From the NCBI GenBank assembly GCA_023443765.1, contig JAEZTA010000076.1, forward strand, positions 1 to 24,689: a stretch of 24,689 nt of DNA, read 5' to 3'. Under the pieces are notes generated by a model. The model had not been told where the DNA came from, did no database searches, and saw only the letters and a program-made list of their open reading frames with translations. The DNA is from Bacteroidota bacterium (GTDB lineage: Bacteria; Bacteroidota; Bacteroidia; Bacteroidales; Rikenellaceae). Positions 7,553 through 15,204 of the stretch are shown piece after piece. Both the position numbers and the translations under genes were made by a program. Position 1 is the stretch's first letter; every line of letters starts with the position of its first letter.

Positions 7553-8107
7553 ATGGAAAACCCCAAAAACCGGAAATGGAAAGTCCTCACAAGTGAATAT
7601 TTAGCCCGCAAACCGTGGCTCACGGTGCGTCACGAAAGCCTCGAACTGCCCGACGGTCGCCGCGTTCCGGACTACTACGTGCTCGAATATCCCGACTGGA
7701 TCAACGTGATCGCCATCACCCGCGACGGACGGTTCGTGCTGATCGACCAGTACCGCCACGGGTTGGGTGAAACGTCGTACGAAATCCCTGCCGGGGTGAC
7801 GGAGCCTTCCGACGCTTCGATGGAGGCCGCGGCACAGCGCGAACTGGCCGAGGAGACGGGATACGGCGGCGGCGAATGGCGCCTGCTGACGACCCTTTCG
7901 CCCAACCCGGCCACGCACACCAACCTCACCTACTGCTTCCTCGCAACGGGCGTCGAAAAACTCGGCGAGCAGCACCTCGATGCCACCGAAGACCTGCGCG
8001 TACACCTGATGACGCGCGAAGAGGTGCTGGAATTGCTCCGCACCGACCGCATCCGGCAGGCCCTGATGGCCGCGCCGCTGTGGCGTTATTTCTCGGAAAG
8101 TAAATAG
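7553..8107 (+). CDS. NUDIX hydrolase (ADP-ribose pyrophosphatase-like)
   Basis: This 184-residue protein is a NUDIX hydrolase expected to split a nucleoside diphosphate linked to another group; the layout resembles ADP-ribose or sugar-nucleotide pyrophosphatases. The N-terminal strand region (YYVLEYPDWINVIAITRDG) and DQYRHG precede the NUDIX box at about residues 81-104. The core RELAEETGY (96-104) with its metal-binding glutamates is intact. The front of the box differs from GX5EX7REUXEEXGU: the first Glu position is Asp and there is one extra residue before RE. The N-terminal PAG before the box is typical of the ADP-ribose branch. It is divergent from cyuA and convergent with the CotH gene, with only 14 bases between stops. 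Confidence 0.85.
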   Translation: MENPKNRKWKVLTSEYLARKPWLTVRHESLELPDGRRVPDYYVLEYPDWINVIAITRDGRFVLIDQYRHGLGETSYEIPAGVTEPSDASMEAAAQRELAEETGYGGGEWRLLTTLSPNPATHTNLTYCFLATGVEKLGEQHLDATEDLRVHLMTREEVLELLRTDRIRQALMAAPLWRYFSESK

Positions 8108-8121
8108 TAGAACAGACGGCG

Positions 8122-9672
8122 CTACCAGCTCCGTATCTGGGCGTCGAGCCACGCCAGACGCATCGAATAGCTGGCTTTCAGGCGGTCGATGGCCTCGTCG
8201 AACGTGAGCAGTTCGTCGCCGTTGGGCATCAGAACCTCCTCGCCGGAGATGTCGATCTCGGGCCAGCGGGCCAGGTTACGCCCGGCCGAATCGGAGATGT
8301 AGTCGCGCTGCGCCTCGATGTAGTCGGGCACGGTCGCAAGGAACGGATAGAGCGCCTCCCAGCGTTCGCGCGCCTGCTTGCGGACGGCGCGGCTCAGGAA
8401 CAGCCGCGAATACCACATGCTCGTCTCCTTCACCATCCACCGCTCGGCATCAGCCAGCGTCAGCGTACCGTAGTCGAAATCCCAGACGGGCCCCGCCGTC
8501 AGCTTGCCCCCGCGGGGCTTGTGGACGTAGAAACTCTTGGGATGCTTGATCTCCTGGTTGCCCATCAGTTCGTTGACGATCCAGTAATCGACGAACGACC
8601 CGATGTCGAACATCGCCGCCGGATCGCGGTAGTCCTTGTCGAAAAGCAGGTTGTCGGCCTGGTTGAAATAGTTTCGGATATACTGGAACTGCGCCCCGGT
8701 AATCGCCTCGTCGGGCGACTTGATGTTGACCGGCATATCGGAATACGACGAGCGGAACTTGTTCATCTCATCGAAATAGGAATCCATTTCGAGCAGGTAG
8801 CCGCCCGTCAGGGCGTCGCCCGCATTGTCGTCGGTGGTCAGCTCGTCGATATTGAGGCGGTTCTCGTCGATCTTGATCTGCTCGACGATCAGGTAATTCC
8901 CCAGGTATTCGCCGTTGAACCAGACCTCTGCATAGCGCGTGCGGGGCGTCCATTGCAGCGAGGTGTGCGAAGCCACGTAATACGCGATGCGGTTGCGCAT
9001 CAGCGTACGGTCCATGTAGTTGGCGATCAGGCACCAGCGTTTGTGCTTCGGCATGCCCAGTATCCCGGTCTTCTTCGAGAGCTTCAGCGCATAGGGCTTC
9101 TTCTCCCACTTCCACGTCGAATTGCCGCGCCCCTTGACCTCGGTCGCCATCGTCGGCACATCGTCGAAACCGCCGTTACCCTCGATGCGGATCGTTCCGG
9201 CGACCCACGTATCGGTGTCCTCGACCGGAGACGAGGCCGTGACATAGACCACGGGCAGTTCCGTCCCCGACGCAGCGGAACTTTTGAGCGTAAAGGGCTC
9301 GGAGGTCATCCGCTGTCCCCCGACCTCGACCGAGAGGCAAACCTGCTCGTCGTAGGCCCGCCCCGTAGCCGGGTCGGTAATGTAAACTGAGAACAGTCCG
9401 GCAGCCGGGCCGCTCCACCCCGTCACCGTACATCCCGACGAGAACGACCCTCCGGGTGCAGCCGTGATCTCGACACGCGAAACCGTCCACGACGACTTCC
9501 AGGGCGAGAGCGCGAAACGCAGGCTGCCCGTCTCGCTGCGTTCCAGTTCGAGCGTCTGCGACGAGAGCGTGATTTCGAGCGGTTTGCCGGGCCCCTCGTC
9601 CGAGTCCGAACAACCGGCGGCAAGCAGCGGCAGCAGGGCCGCAAAAATCCGGAATATCCTATTGACGTGCAT
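8122..9672 (-). CDS. CotH kinase-like lipoprotein
   Basis: This 516-residue lipoprotein is last in the six-gene operon. The signal peptide ends in LAAGC with the lipidated cysteine at residue 21, followed by SDSDEGPG. A beta-rich region (about 30-135) precedes the CotH domain (about 140-500). The domain shows VKGRGNSTW (179-187), the NYMDRTLMRNRIAY helix and WDFDYG (397-402), the conserved features of CotH spore-coat kinases and their relatives. CotH in Bacillus is an atypical protein kinase; what this exported relative modifies is unknown, and ATP is not expected outside the cytoplasm. ATGs at 9687 and 9678 are in frame; 9672 is preferred for the compact signal peptide and a GGAAG eight bases upstream. 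The start overlaps the DUF1573 gene by 14 bases. Confidence 0.83.
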   Translation of the reverse strand: MHVNRIFRIFAALLPLLAAGCSDSDEGPGKPLEITLSSQTLELERSETGSLRFALSPWKSSWTVSRVEITAAPGGSFSSGCTVTGWSGPAAGLFSVYITDPATGRAYDEQVCLSVEVGGQRMTSEPFTLKSSAASGTELPVVYVTASSPVEDTDTWVAGTIRIEGNGGFDDVPTMATEVKGRGNSTWKWEKKPYALKLSKKTGILGMPKHKRWCLIANYMDRTLMRNRIAYYVASHTSLQWTPRTRYAEVWFNGEYLGNYLIVEQIKIDENRLNIDELTTDDNAGDALTGGYLLEMDSYFDEMNKFRSSYSDMPVNIKSPDEAITGAQFQYIRNYFNQADNLLFDKDYRDPAAMFDIGSFVDYWIVNELMGNQEIKHPKSFYVHKPRGGKLTAGPVWDFDYGTLTLADAERWMVKETSMWYSRLFLSRAVRKQARERWEALYPFLATVPDYIEAQRDYISDSAGRNLARWPEIDISGEEVLMPNGDELLTFDEAIDRLKASYSMRLAWLDAQIRSW

Positions 9673-10195
9673 CTTCATAACTTCCATCGATATAATAACC
9701 CTGTTCCGACTCCTTGCCGTCGACCAGCTCCTTCACAATGCCGTTGCGGATGTTGTACTCGCGGTAGAGTTCCTCGTAATCGCGCGTATAGGCCGCATCG
9801 GGCACGACGTTGACATCAAAGCGGAGTTTCAGCACGCCCGCCGGGAGAATATTGCCGTAGACCCAGATGGTGTGATCGACCGCGCCGACGTTCTTGTTGC
9901 TGTTATAGGTCAGGCGGATGTGCTGCGTGCGCCCCGGGGGCACGATGATGCGCGACTTGCGGTCGGCGATGATGCATCCGCACGAAGTCTGTATCTCGTG
10001 GATCACCAGCGGGTTATCGCCCGTATTGGTCACCGGGAATATCAGGTCGAGGGTCTGCCCCTGCAAAATCGGAAAATAGTGGCGCACGGGGTCTTTGGCC
10101 TCAACGGAGGTGGGCCGCACCCGCTTGCTGCAGGAGGAAACCAGCACGGCTGCAACGAGCAGCACAGCGTAGTATGTCAATCCGCTTTTTCGCAT
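9659..10195 (-). CDS. DUF1573 domain lipoprotein
   Basis: This 178-residue lipoprotein has a signal peptide ending LVSSC, with the lipid-modified cysteine at residue 22. The DUF1573 domain, an immunoglobulin-like beta sandwich common in Bacteroidota, covers about residues 38-125: FPVTNTGDNPL is followed by the characteristic SCGC at 71-74, then PPG and the closing strands. The last 50 residues (from about 128) are charged and contain no motif I know. It begins two bases after the DUF4838 gene ends and overlaps the CotH gene at its 3' end, so it is firmly inside the operon. DUF1573 function is not established; a binding or scaffold role at the outer membrane is inference. Confidence 0.85.
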   Translation of the reverse strand: MRKSGLTYYAVLLVAAVLVSSCSKRVRPTSVEAKDPVRHYFPILQGQTLDLIFPVTNTGDNPLVIHEIQTSCGCIIADRKSRIIVPPGRTQHIRLTYNSNKNVGAVDHTIWVYGNILPAGVLKLRFDVNVVPDAAYTRDYEELYREYNIRNGIVKELVDGKESEQGYYIDGSYEDARQ

Positions 10196-10197
10196 GA

Positions 10198-12354
10198 CTA
10201 CGGAATTAAGTAAATTTCATCGGTCGCAAGCTGCACGCGGCTGCCTTCGGGCCGCAGCGCCCTGACCGTAATTCGTCCTGCGTCCGAAAGGTCCACGGGG
10301 CCGGAAACGGTAAATATCCGGCCTTCGGCGTCGGGGATCGGCACGAAGGTTTTGTACAATGCGCCGTCCTTGTAAATCTCCACGCTCCGCGGCGCACGAA
10401 GACGATGGCGGGGCATGTCGAGGAACGACATTTCGAACCGGTGCGCCCGGGAAGCCTCCCCGGCAGGGATTTCAACCTCCAGATCAACCGAACTGATGTG
10501 CCAGCCGTAGTGATACCCGGCGGAGAGTCCGCGCACGCCGTCGGTCAGCACCCCGAGGTCGGTATAGTGTTCATCGGGCTTCGACACGGCTTTCAGCCCC
10601 ACGCCCAGCAGCAGGTCCGAGACCGGTTCAGCGTCGGCAATGCGGCTGCGCCATGCGTCGAGATACTTCCCGACGGGAAGGCGCGATTCGCTGACGTATT
10701 TCATATCGGCGAAGGAAGCGTACTCCGCCAACGCCGTAAGCCACTTTTCGGCCTGCGGCTTGAGCCGGAGTTGGTCGCCCCTCCGCCCGGCAAACCCGAA
10801 CGGATCGGCGGCGTGGCGGCGGGCCACTTCGAGCCGCGTGTAGCTCAGGGCCGTGAGCAGTTCGTGCAGGCGCCGGCGTTCGGCATCCTTCGTCGCGGGC
10901 AGCATGCGTTCCAACGCATCGTAAAACGCCGCAAACTCCCCGGCATCGAGCCATGACGCCTCCGCATCGCGGATGCTGCCGTAGAGGCCCAGCGCGGTTT
11001 TCGTGGCCCCGGCGCGCTGTTCGGCCTGCATGCAGAAACCGGCCAGCAGATCGCCCGACGTGGGATAATTCGCCGCAAAATAACGCCGCACCAGCCCCTC
11101 GACCGACAGGCCGGGATCGCGCATCAGCGACGCGAGCACATAGGTCCGCACGTCGTCGAAAGGCACGTAATCGTAACCGCTGCCGTTCAGGAAAACACCT
11201 TCCACGCCCTTGTCGCGGTAGAAGCGCAGCCGTTCGCCCATGCGTTCCAGCACGGGAAACGGCGTGAGGTAATCGTCGAAATTCTGGATATAATCCCAGA
11301 TATAAACCTTGTCGGTGACGTTCTTCCAGCGGTCGAGCCGCGCGGCGAACTTCTTTCCCGGTGCGGATTTCAGCGCATCGGCCGACAAGGGCAGTTCCAT
11401 CGCGCTGACGATCACACCTGCATTGGCGGGCATCTCCACAGCGGGAGGTTCCTGCGTCGAGAGGTAACCCAGCGTAAAGAACGTATGACGCGGGAAACGC
11501 CCGGCGAGCCGCCCGACCTGCTGCATCACAGCCGGAGTCGCGCTCTTCGGCGTATTGCCCACAGCCGAACAGGCCTTGCAGGTGCAGACGGCATCGTCGT
11601 CGGCCGGAGCGATCACAAACCGCGCCGGAATCGAATCGCCCTCGCCGAAGTTATCCACGACATAGGTTTCGATGCGGCGGAAGGTCTCATCGGACGAGAA
11701 GCAGAACTGCCCGTCGTAGGTCTCGCCGCCGACCGTCGCAAACACCTCCTGCGAGGCATCTGCCAGCACACGGTCCAGCTGGTGGCCCCAAAGCCCCCAC
11801 CCGTTCTCGACGTTGTCCGTCGCGAGGATTCCGGCCAGGTCCTCATCCTGCGCTGCAGGAGTGTAGATAGCCCGGTAGCCGAACGCAAACCGTCCGACCG
11901 TATCGCGCAGGCCGACCGTGGCGGGCGGCAGGTCCGTAGCCTCGATGCGCCGATCCTCCCCCGCGAGCGACTTCATCAGTTGGTATTGCAGCCAGAGCAT
12001 CATCCGCCCGTCGCGGGCCGTGATGCTTATGTTCCGGCGGTTGCGCACCACGCAGAAATCGCCCTTCAGCAGCGTGTCGATACGCACCGTCAGCCCGAAC
12101 AGCTTCCGGTTGCCCACGGCTTCGTCGGGAACCGTCCGGCTGCCGCCGTCGGCGCGCCGGCGCAGGTGGTCGCGCAGGTAATCGGCCCAGCGGACATCCC
12201 CGTTCGAACCGTCGTCGGCAGGCACGACCACATAGCCCTCGCAGTCCACAGGCGACAGGCCCGCAGCAGAGCAGCCCGCCCCGGCAAGGAGCAGGCCCAG
12301 GGCCGCGCAAAGGAGCGCCGAAATCCGCTTAGAACGAGATATACAACTGGACAT
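10198..12354 (-). CDS. DUF4838 lipoprotein, glycoside hydrolase-like
   Basis: This 718-residue protein has a lipoprotein signal (LLLAGAGC, cysteine at residue 28). The N-terminal part (about 35-150) resembles the non-catalytic domain in front of alpha-glucuronidase-type and GH20-type barrels. WGLWGHQ (186-192) and CTCKAC (257-262) mark the start of the DUF4838 region, which continues through VYIWDYIQNFDDYLTPFPV and FLNGSGYDY. DUF4838 proteins are common in Bacteroidota and look like TIM-barrel glycan hydrolases, but I know of no assigned substrate. The C-terminal 130 residues look like a beta-sandwich. The frame opens at 12393; 12354 is chosen because it gives a proper signal peptide, though it overlaps the TPR gene by 26 bases. 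In this operon a role in trimming the exported polysaccharide is the natural inference. Confidence 0.8.
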   Translation of the reverse strand: MSSCISRSKRISALLCAALGLLLAGAGCSAAGLSPVDCEGYVVVPADDGSNGDVRWADYLRDHLRRRADGGSRTVPDEAVGNRKLFGLTVRIDTLLKGDFCVVRNRRNISITARDGRMMLWLQYQLMKSLAGEDRRIEATDLPPATVGLRDTVGRFAFGYRAIYTPAAQDEDLAGILATDNVENGWGLWGHQLDRVLADASQEVFATVGGETYDGQFCFSSDETFRRIETYVVDNFGEGDSIPARFVIAPADDDAVCTCKACSAVGNTPKSATPAVMQQVGRLAGRFPRHTFFTLGYLSTQEPPAVEMPANAGVIVSAMELPLSADALKSAPGKKFAARLDRWKNVTDKVYIWDYIQNFDDYLTPFPVLERMGERLRFYRDKGVEGVFLNGSGYDYVPFDDVRTYVLASLMRDPGLSVEGLVRRYFAANYPTSGDLLAGFCMQAEQRAGATKTALGLYGSIRDAEASWLDAGEFAAFYDALERMLPATKDAERRRLHELLTALSYTRLEVARRHAADPFGFAGRRGDQLRLKPQAEKWLTALAEYASFADMKYVSESRLPVGKYLDAWRSRIADAEPVSDLLLGVGLKAVSKPDEHYTDLGVLTDGVRGLSAGYHYGWHISSVDLEVEIPAGEASRAHRFEMSFLDMPRHRLRAPRSVEIYKDGALYKTFVPIPDAEGRIFTVSGPVDLSDAGRITVRALRPEGSRVQLATDEIYLIP

Positions 12355-15190
12355 AAATATTGTACATATTTCTATACCGGGTCTGGACCGCATCGTAACC
12401 CAGACGTTTTTCCGTATAATACGTATACCACGTGCCGAGCAGGCCTAACGTGATATTGGGCGCGAACATATACTGACCGCCCATTCCCACCATCGTGTTG
12501 GCATGGTCGAAGGCTCCCGGCAGCGCCCGATCGAGCACCGACAGTTCGGGCGCCGAACCGATGCCCGCCATGCCCACGACGTACGAACGTCCGTCGTCGA
12601 CGGGATAATAGCGCACCTGAGCCATGGCATTGTAGTAGAATTTCGAGTCGATGACGAAGAAATCGCACTTGCCGTTCAACCACACCGGGCCGATGAACTT
12701 CGCAACGCCCGGTCCCACGGACCAGAGGTTACGGCCGTCGAGCCGGCGGTAGCCCACGCGGGCCTCGGCCTCCCAGTCGCGGCGGAAGAATTTGGTCACC
12801 GAAGCATTGCCCATCCATTTGGGAAAATACTGATCGGACCAGGCGAAATTCACCATCGTCTGCCAGTCGCGCGGGAACTTGTGAATCCACTCGCCCTGCA
12901 ACTGGACGCCCACGCCGCCGCCGTCGAACGACGTGGCGTTGGCGTTGATGTCCTCCTCGCGCTCGCCGTTGCGGCCCGCGTAGTTGACCCGGCCCGTATA
13001 GGTGTTCTTCGGCTGCTTGCGCGTATACTGGAGCGTGGCGACGGACTGGATGGCGTAATCGTCGCCGTAGCGCGATTGCAGGTATTCCAGCCCAATCTCG
13101 TTCTGGAGCATTCCGTAGCGCAGCCCTTTGAGGTGGCGGTTGAAGGAGTAAAACTCGGCGGCCGAAGGCTCGTAGCTCTGCTGGTAGAAATAGGCCAGCC
13201 CATACTCCTTTTTCTTCTCGTAAGCGAGGCCCTTGGCGTAGAGCAGCGACTTGTTCTTAGCGTCGTAATACAGCGCCGTATCGAGGACCACCAACGCCTC
13301 GTCAGCCCGCCCCTTGCGGGTGAGGTCCAGCGCCCGGTACTCGCTGCTCTGCGAGAGCGCCCCCATTAGCTGGCGGTTGCCGGGATAATCCCACAGCACG
13401 GGCCGGACCAGTTCGATCGAGGCCTCGTATTTGCCTTCGGCATCGAGCGACGCGGCCTTCTTGGCCAGGTAGAACGGTTCGCGGGGATGGTGTTCCAGTC
13501 CCCGGTCGGTGTATTCGCGGAAAATATCGTCGCGCCCCATCTGCGAGGCGGCATTGATGGCATAGCGCAGCGCCTGATCGTTCGAAGGGTCCAGCGTCAG
13601 CAGTTGGTCGGCCTCCGCAAAGGCGTGGGCCATAGCGCCCTCCTCCAAACACTCTTTAATATAAGGAATGGCAATGTCGGCATAACCCGCCACGTAGAAA
13701 TCGCGCATCTGCGGATCGGCCCGCTCGATGGCGCCCAGGTAGAGGTACATCGCCTCGGACGTGCGGCCCATCCCGTTGAGTACGTGGGCCCGTTTGCCGA
13801 TCAGGTTTTCGGTATCGGGGAAGCGCGTCGCCAGCGTATCGAGCGTAGCCATGGCATCGTCGTACCGCTTCATCCGGATGCGGCACGCGAGCACCTTCTC
13901 CCAGGCGGCGCGGAGTATCTCGGCGTCGGTCCGCTGGCGGGTGACGAACATGGCGGCAGGCAGCGCTTCGGTGAAGAGTTCCTGCTCCATCAGGCGGTCG
14001 GCACGCTGCAATTGCATGCGACAGAGCGCATCGGTCAACTCCCCGTCGCCGGGATAGCGTTCGCACAACAGCATCAGCCGGTTGAAGGCCTGCCGTTCCT
14101 CGCCCATATTGCGGTAGATCAGGTATTCCTTATACAGCAGCGACTTGTCGTCGCCGTAGTAGCGTTTCGTCTCGCGCAGGTAGAAAAGCGCATCGTCGTT
14201 GTAACCGCGCATCATCGAGGTGCTAAGCAGGTAATCGAGGACCTCGCGGCTGTGGTCGCCGCGCTCGAAAGCCGTGCCGTAGAGCACATAGGGGTCACGC
14301 TGCCGCTCGGCGCGCGCAGCGTCCAGCACCAACGTATTATACAACCGCTGCAACTCGGGCGTAGTGCGTCCCCGCATGCGGTCGCGCATAAAGGCCAGCG
14401 CCTCGGGATGGCGGTTCATCTCGCTCAGGATGCCCACTTTCTTATAGACCAGCGTCACGCTGCCCGGCAGGGCGGCCAGTCCGCGCGAAGTCCAGGCCAG
14501 TGCCTGCTCCTGCTCGCCCTCCTGCAAATGGAGGTTGATGATGTCGAGGTAATACTGTTCGTTGTCGGGGACGCTTTTCAGCAGTTCTTCGAGGGTCAGG
14601 ATGGCTGTTTTACGCTCCCCGGCACGTTTCTGGCGCTGGTAGTTCAACTCCATCGAGTAGACCATATCCTTGCGCAGCACGGTGTCCTGCGGATAAATCT
14701 GGTTGATGCGCTTGAGCAGGCGGTCGGCCTCGACGTGGTTGCCCTGCTTGCGGTAGAGGTCGATCTTACGCCGCCACAGCCCCTGCCAGTAGGGATTCAC
14801 CTCCAGCAGTTCGTTGACGAAGCAGATGGCGCTGGAGTAGTTCTGCGTGATGTCCTCGACATCGACCAGCAGTTGCTTGGCCTCGACGTTGTCGTAATTG
14901 ATGTCGACGGCTTTGAGCAGGTAATAGCGCGACTTGTCGTAGTCCTTCGCATTGAACCAGTATTTTCCCATCAGGAATTGGAGATTCGAGGCGAAGGAGT
15001 ATTTCTCCAGTCCTTCGTCGAGCAGTTGCTTGCCCTCCTCCCACTGTTCTTCGGAGAAATAGCCCTGCACCTTCCCGGCATACTCTTCCGGCGTCATGTC
15101 CCTCGCGGCAACGCACAGGGGCGCCAGGATTAACAGGAGGAGACCACCCGTAAACAGGAGCCGTGTTAGGATTCGTATCGGATTCTTCAT
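12329..15190 (-). CDS. TPR protein with C-terminal YaiO-type outer-membrane beta-barrel
   Basis: This 953-residue protein has a Sec signal peptide (residues 1-29, ending CVAA). About residues 30-690 are a long array of tetratricopeptide-like helical repeats, with motifs such as ALAWTSRGLAALPGSV, AMYLYLGAIERADP and ALVVLDTALYYDAKNKSLLYAKGLAYEKK. From about residue 710 to the end the sequence turns into alternating aromatic strands typical of the YaiO barrel and finishes IYVQLYISF, with a terminal Phe as outer-membrane barrel proteins require. This periplasmic-TPR plus pore layout is that of PgaA, BcsC and PelB, which export polysaccharides. It begins 14 bases after the GT2 gene stop. In E. coli, yaiO lies near the GT2 gene yaiP, a parallel pairing. 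Export of the glycan made by the neighbouring GT2 is inferred. Confidence 0.87.
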   Translation of the reverse strand: MKNPIRILTRLLFTGGLLLLILAPLCVAARDMTPEEYAGKVQGYFSEEQWEEGKQLLDEGLEKYSFASNLQFLMGKYWFNAKDYDKSRYYLLKAVDINYDNVEAKQLLVDVEDITQNYSSAICFVNELLEVNPYWQGLWRRKIDLYRKQGNHVEADRLLKRINQIYPQDTVLRKDMVYSMELNYQRQKRAGERKTAILTLEELLKSVPDNEQYYLDIINLHLQEGEQEQALAWTSRGLAALPGSVTLVYKKVGILSEMNRHPEALAFMRDRMRGRTTPELQRLYNTLVLDAARAERQRDPYVLYGTAFERGDHSREVLDYLLSTSMMRGYNDDALFYLRETKRYYGDDKSLLYKEYLIYRNMGEERQAFNRLMLLCERYPGDGELTDALCRMQLQRADRLMEQELFTEALPAAMFVTRQRTDAEILRAAWEKVLACRIRMKRYDDAMATLDTLATRFPDTENLIGKRAHVLNGMGRTSEAMYLYLGAIERADPQMRDFYVAGYADIAIPYIKECLEEGAMAHAFAEADQLLTLDPSNDQALRYAINAASQMGRDDIFREYTDRGLEHHPREPFYLAKKAASLDAEGKYEASIELVRPVLWDYPGNRQLMGALSQSSEYRALDLTRKGRADEALVVLDTALYYDAKNKSLLYAKGLAYEKKKEYGLAYFYQQSYEPSAAEFYSFNRHLKGLRYGMLQNEIGLEYLQSRYGDDYAIQSVATLQYTRKQPKNTYTGRVNYAGRNGEREEDINANATSFDGGGVGVQLQGEWIHKFPRDWQTMVNFAWSDQYFPKWMGNASVTKFFRRDWEAEARVGYRRLDGRNLWSVGPGVAKFIGPVWLNGKCDFFVIDSKFYYNAMAQVRYYPVDDGRSYVVGMAGIGSAPELSVLDRALPGAFDHANTMVGMGGQYMFAPNITLGLLGTWYTYYTEKRLGYDAVQTRYRNMYNIYVQLYISF

Positions 15191-15204
15191 GCTGCTTACA
15201 GGTT

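Noticed and set aside
13487..15133. A 548-codon plus-strand open frame antisense to the TPR gene
   Set aside because: The opposite strand encodes a clear TPR-YaiO protein with signal peptide; the plus frame has no motif and no promoter.
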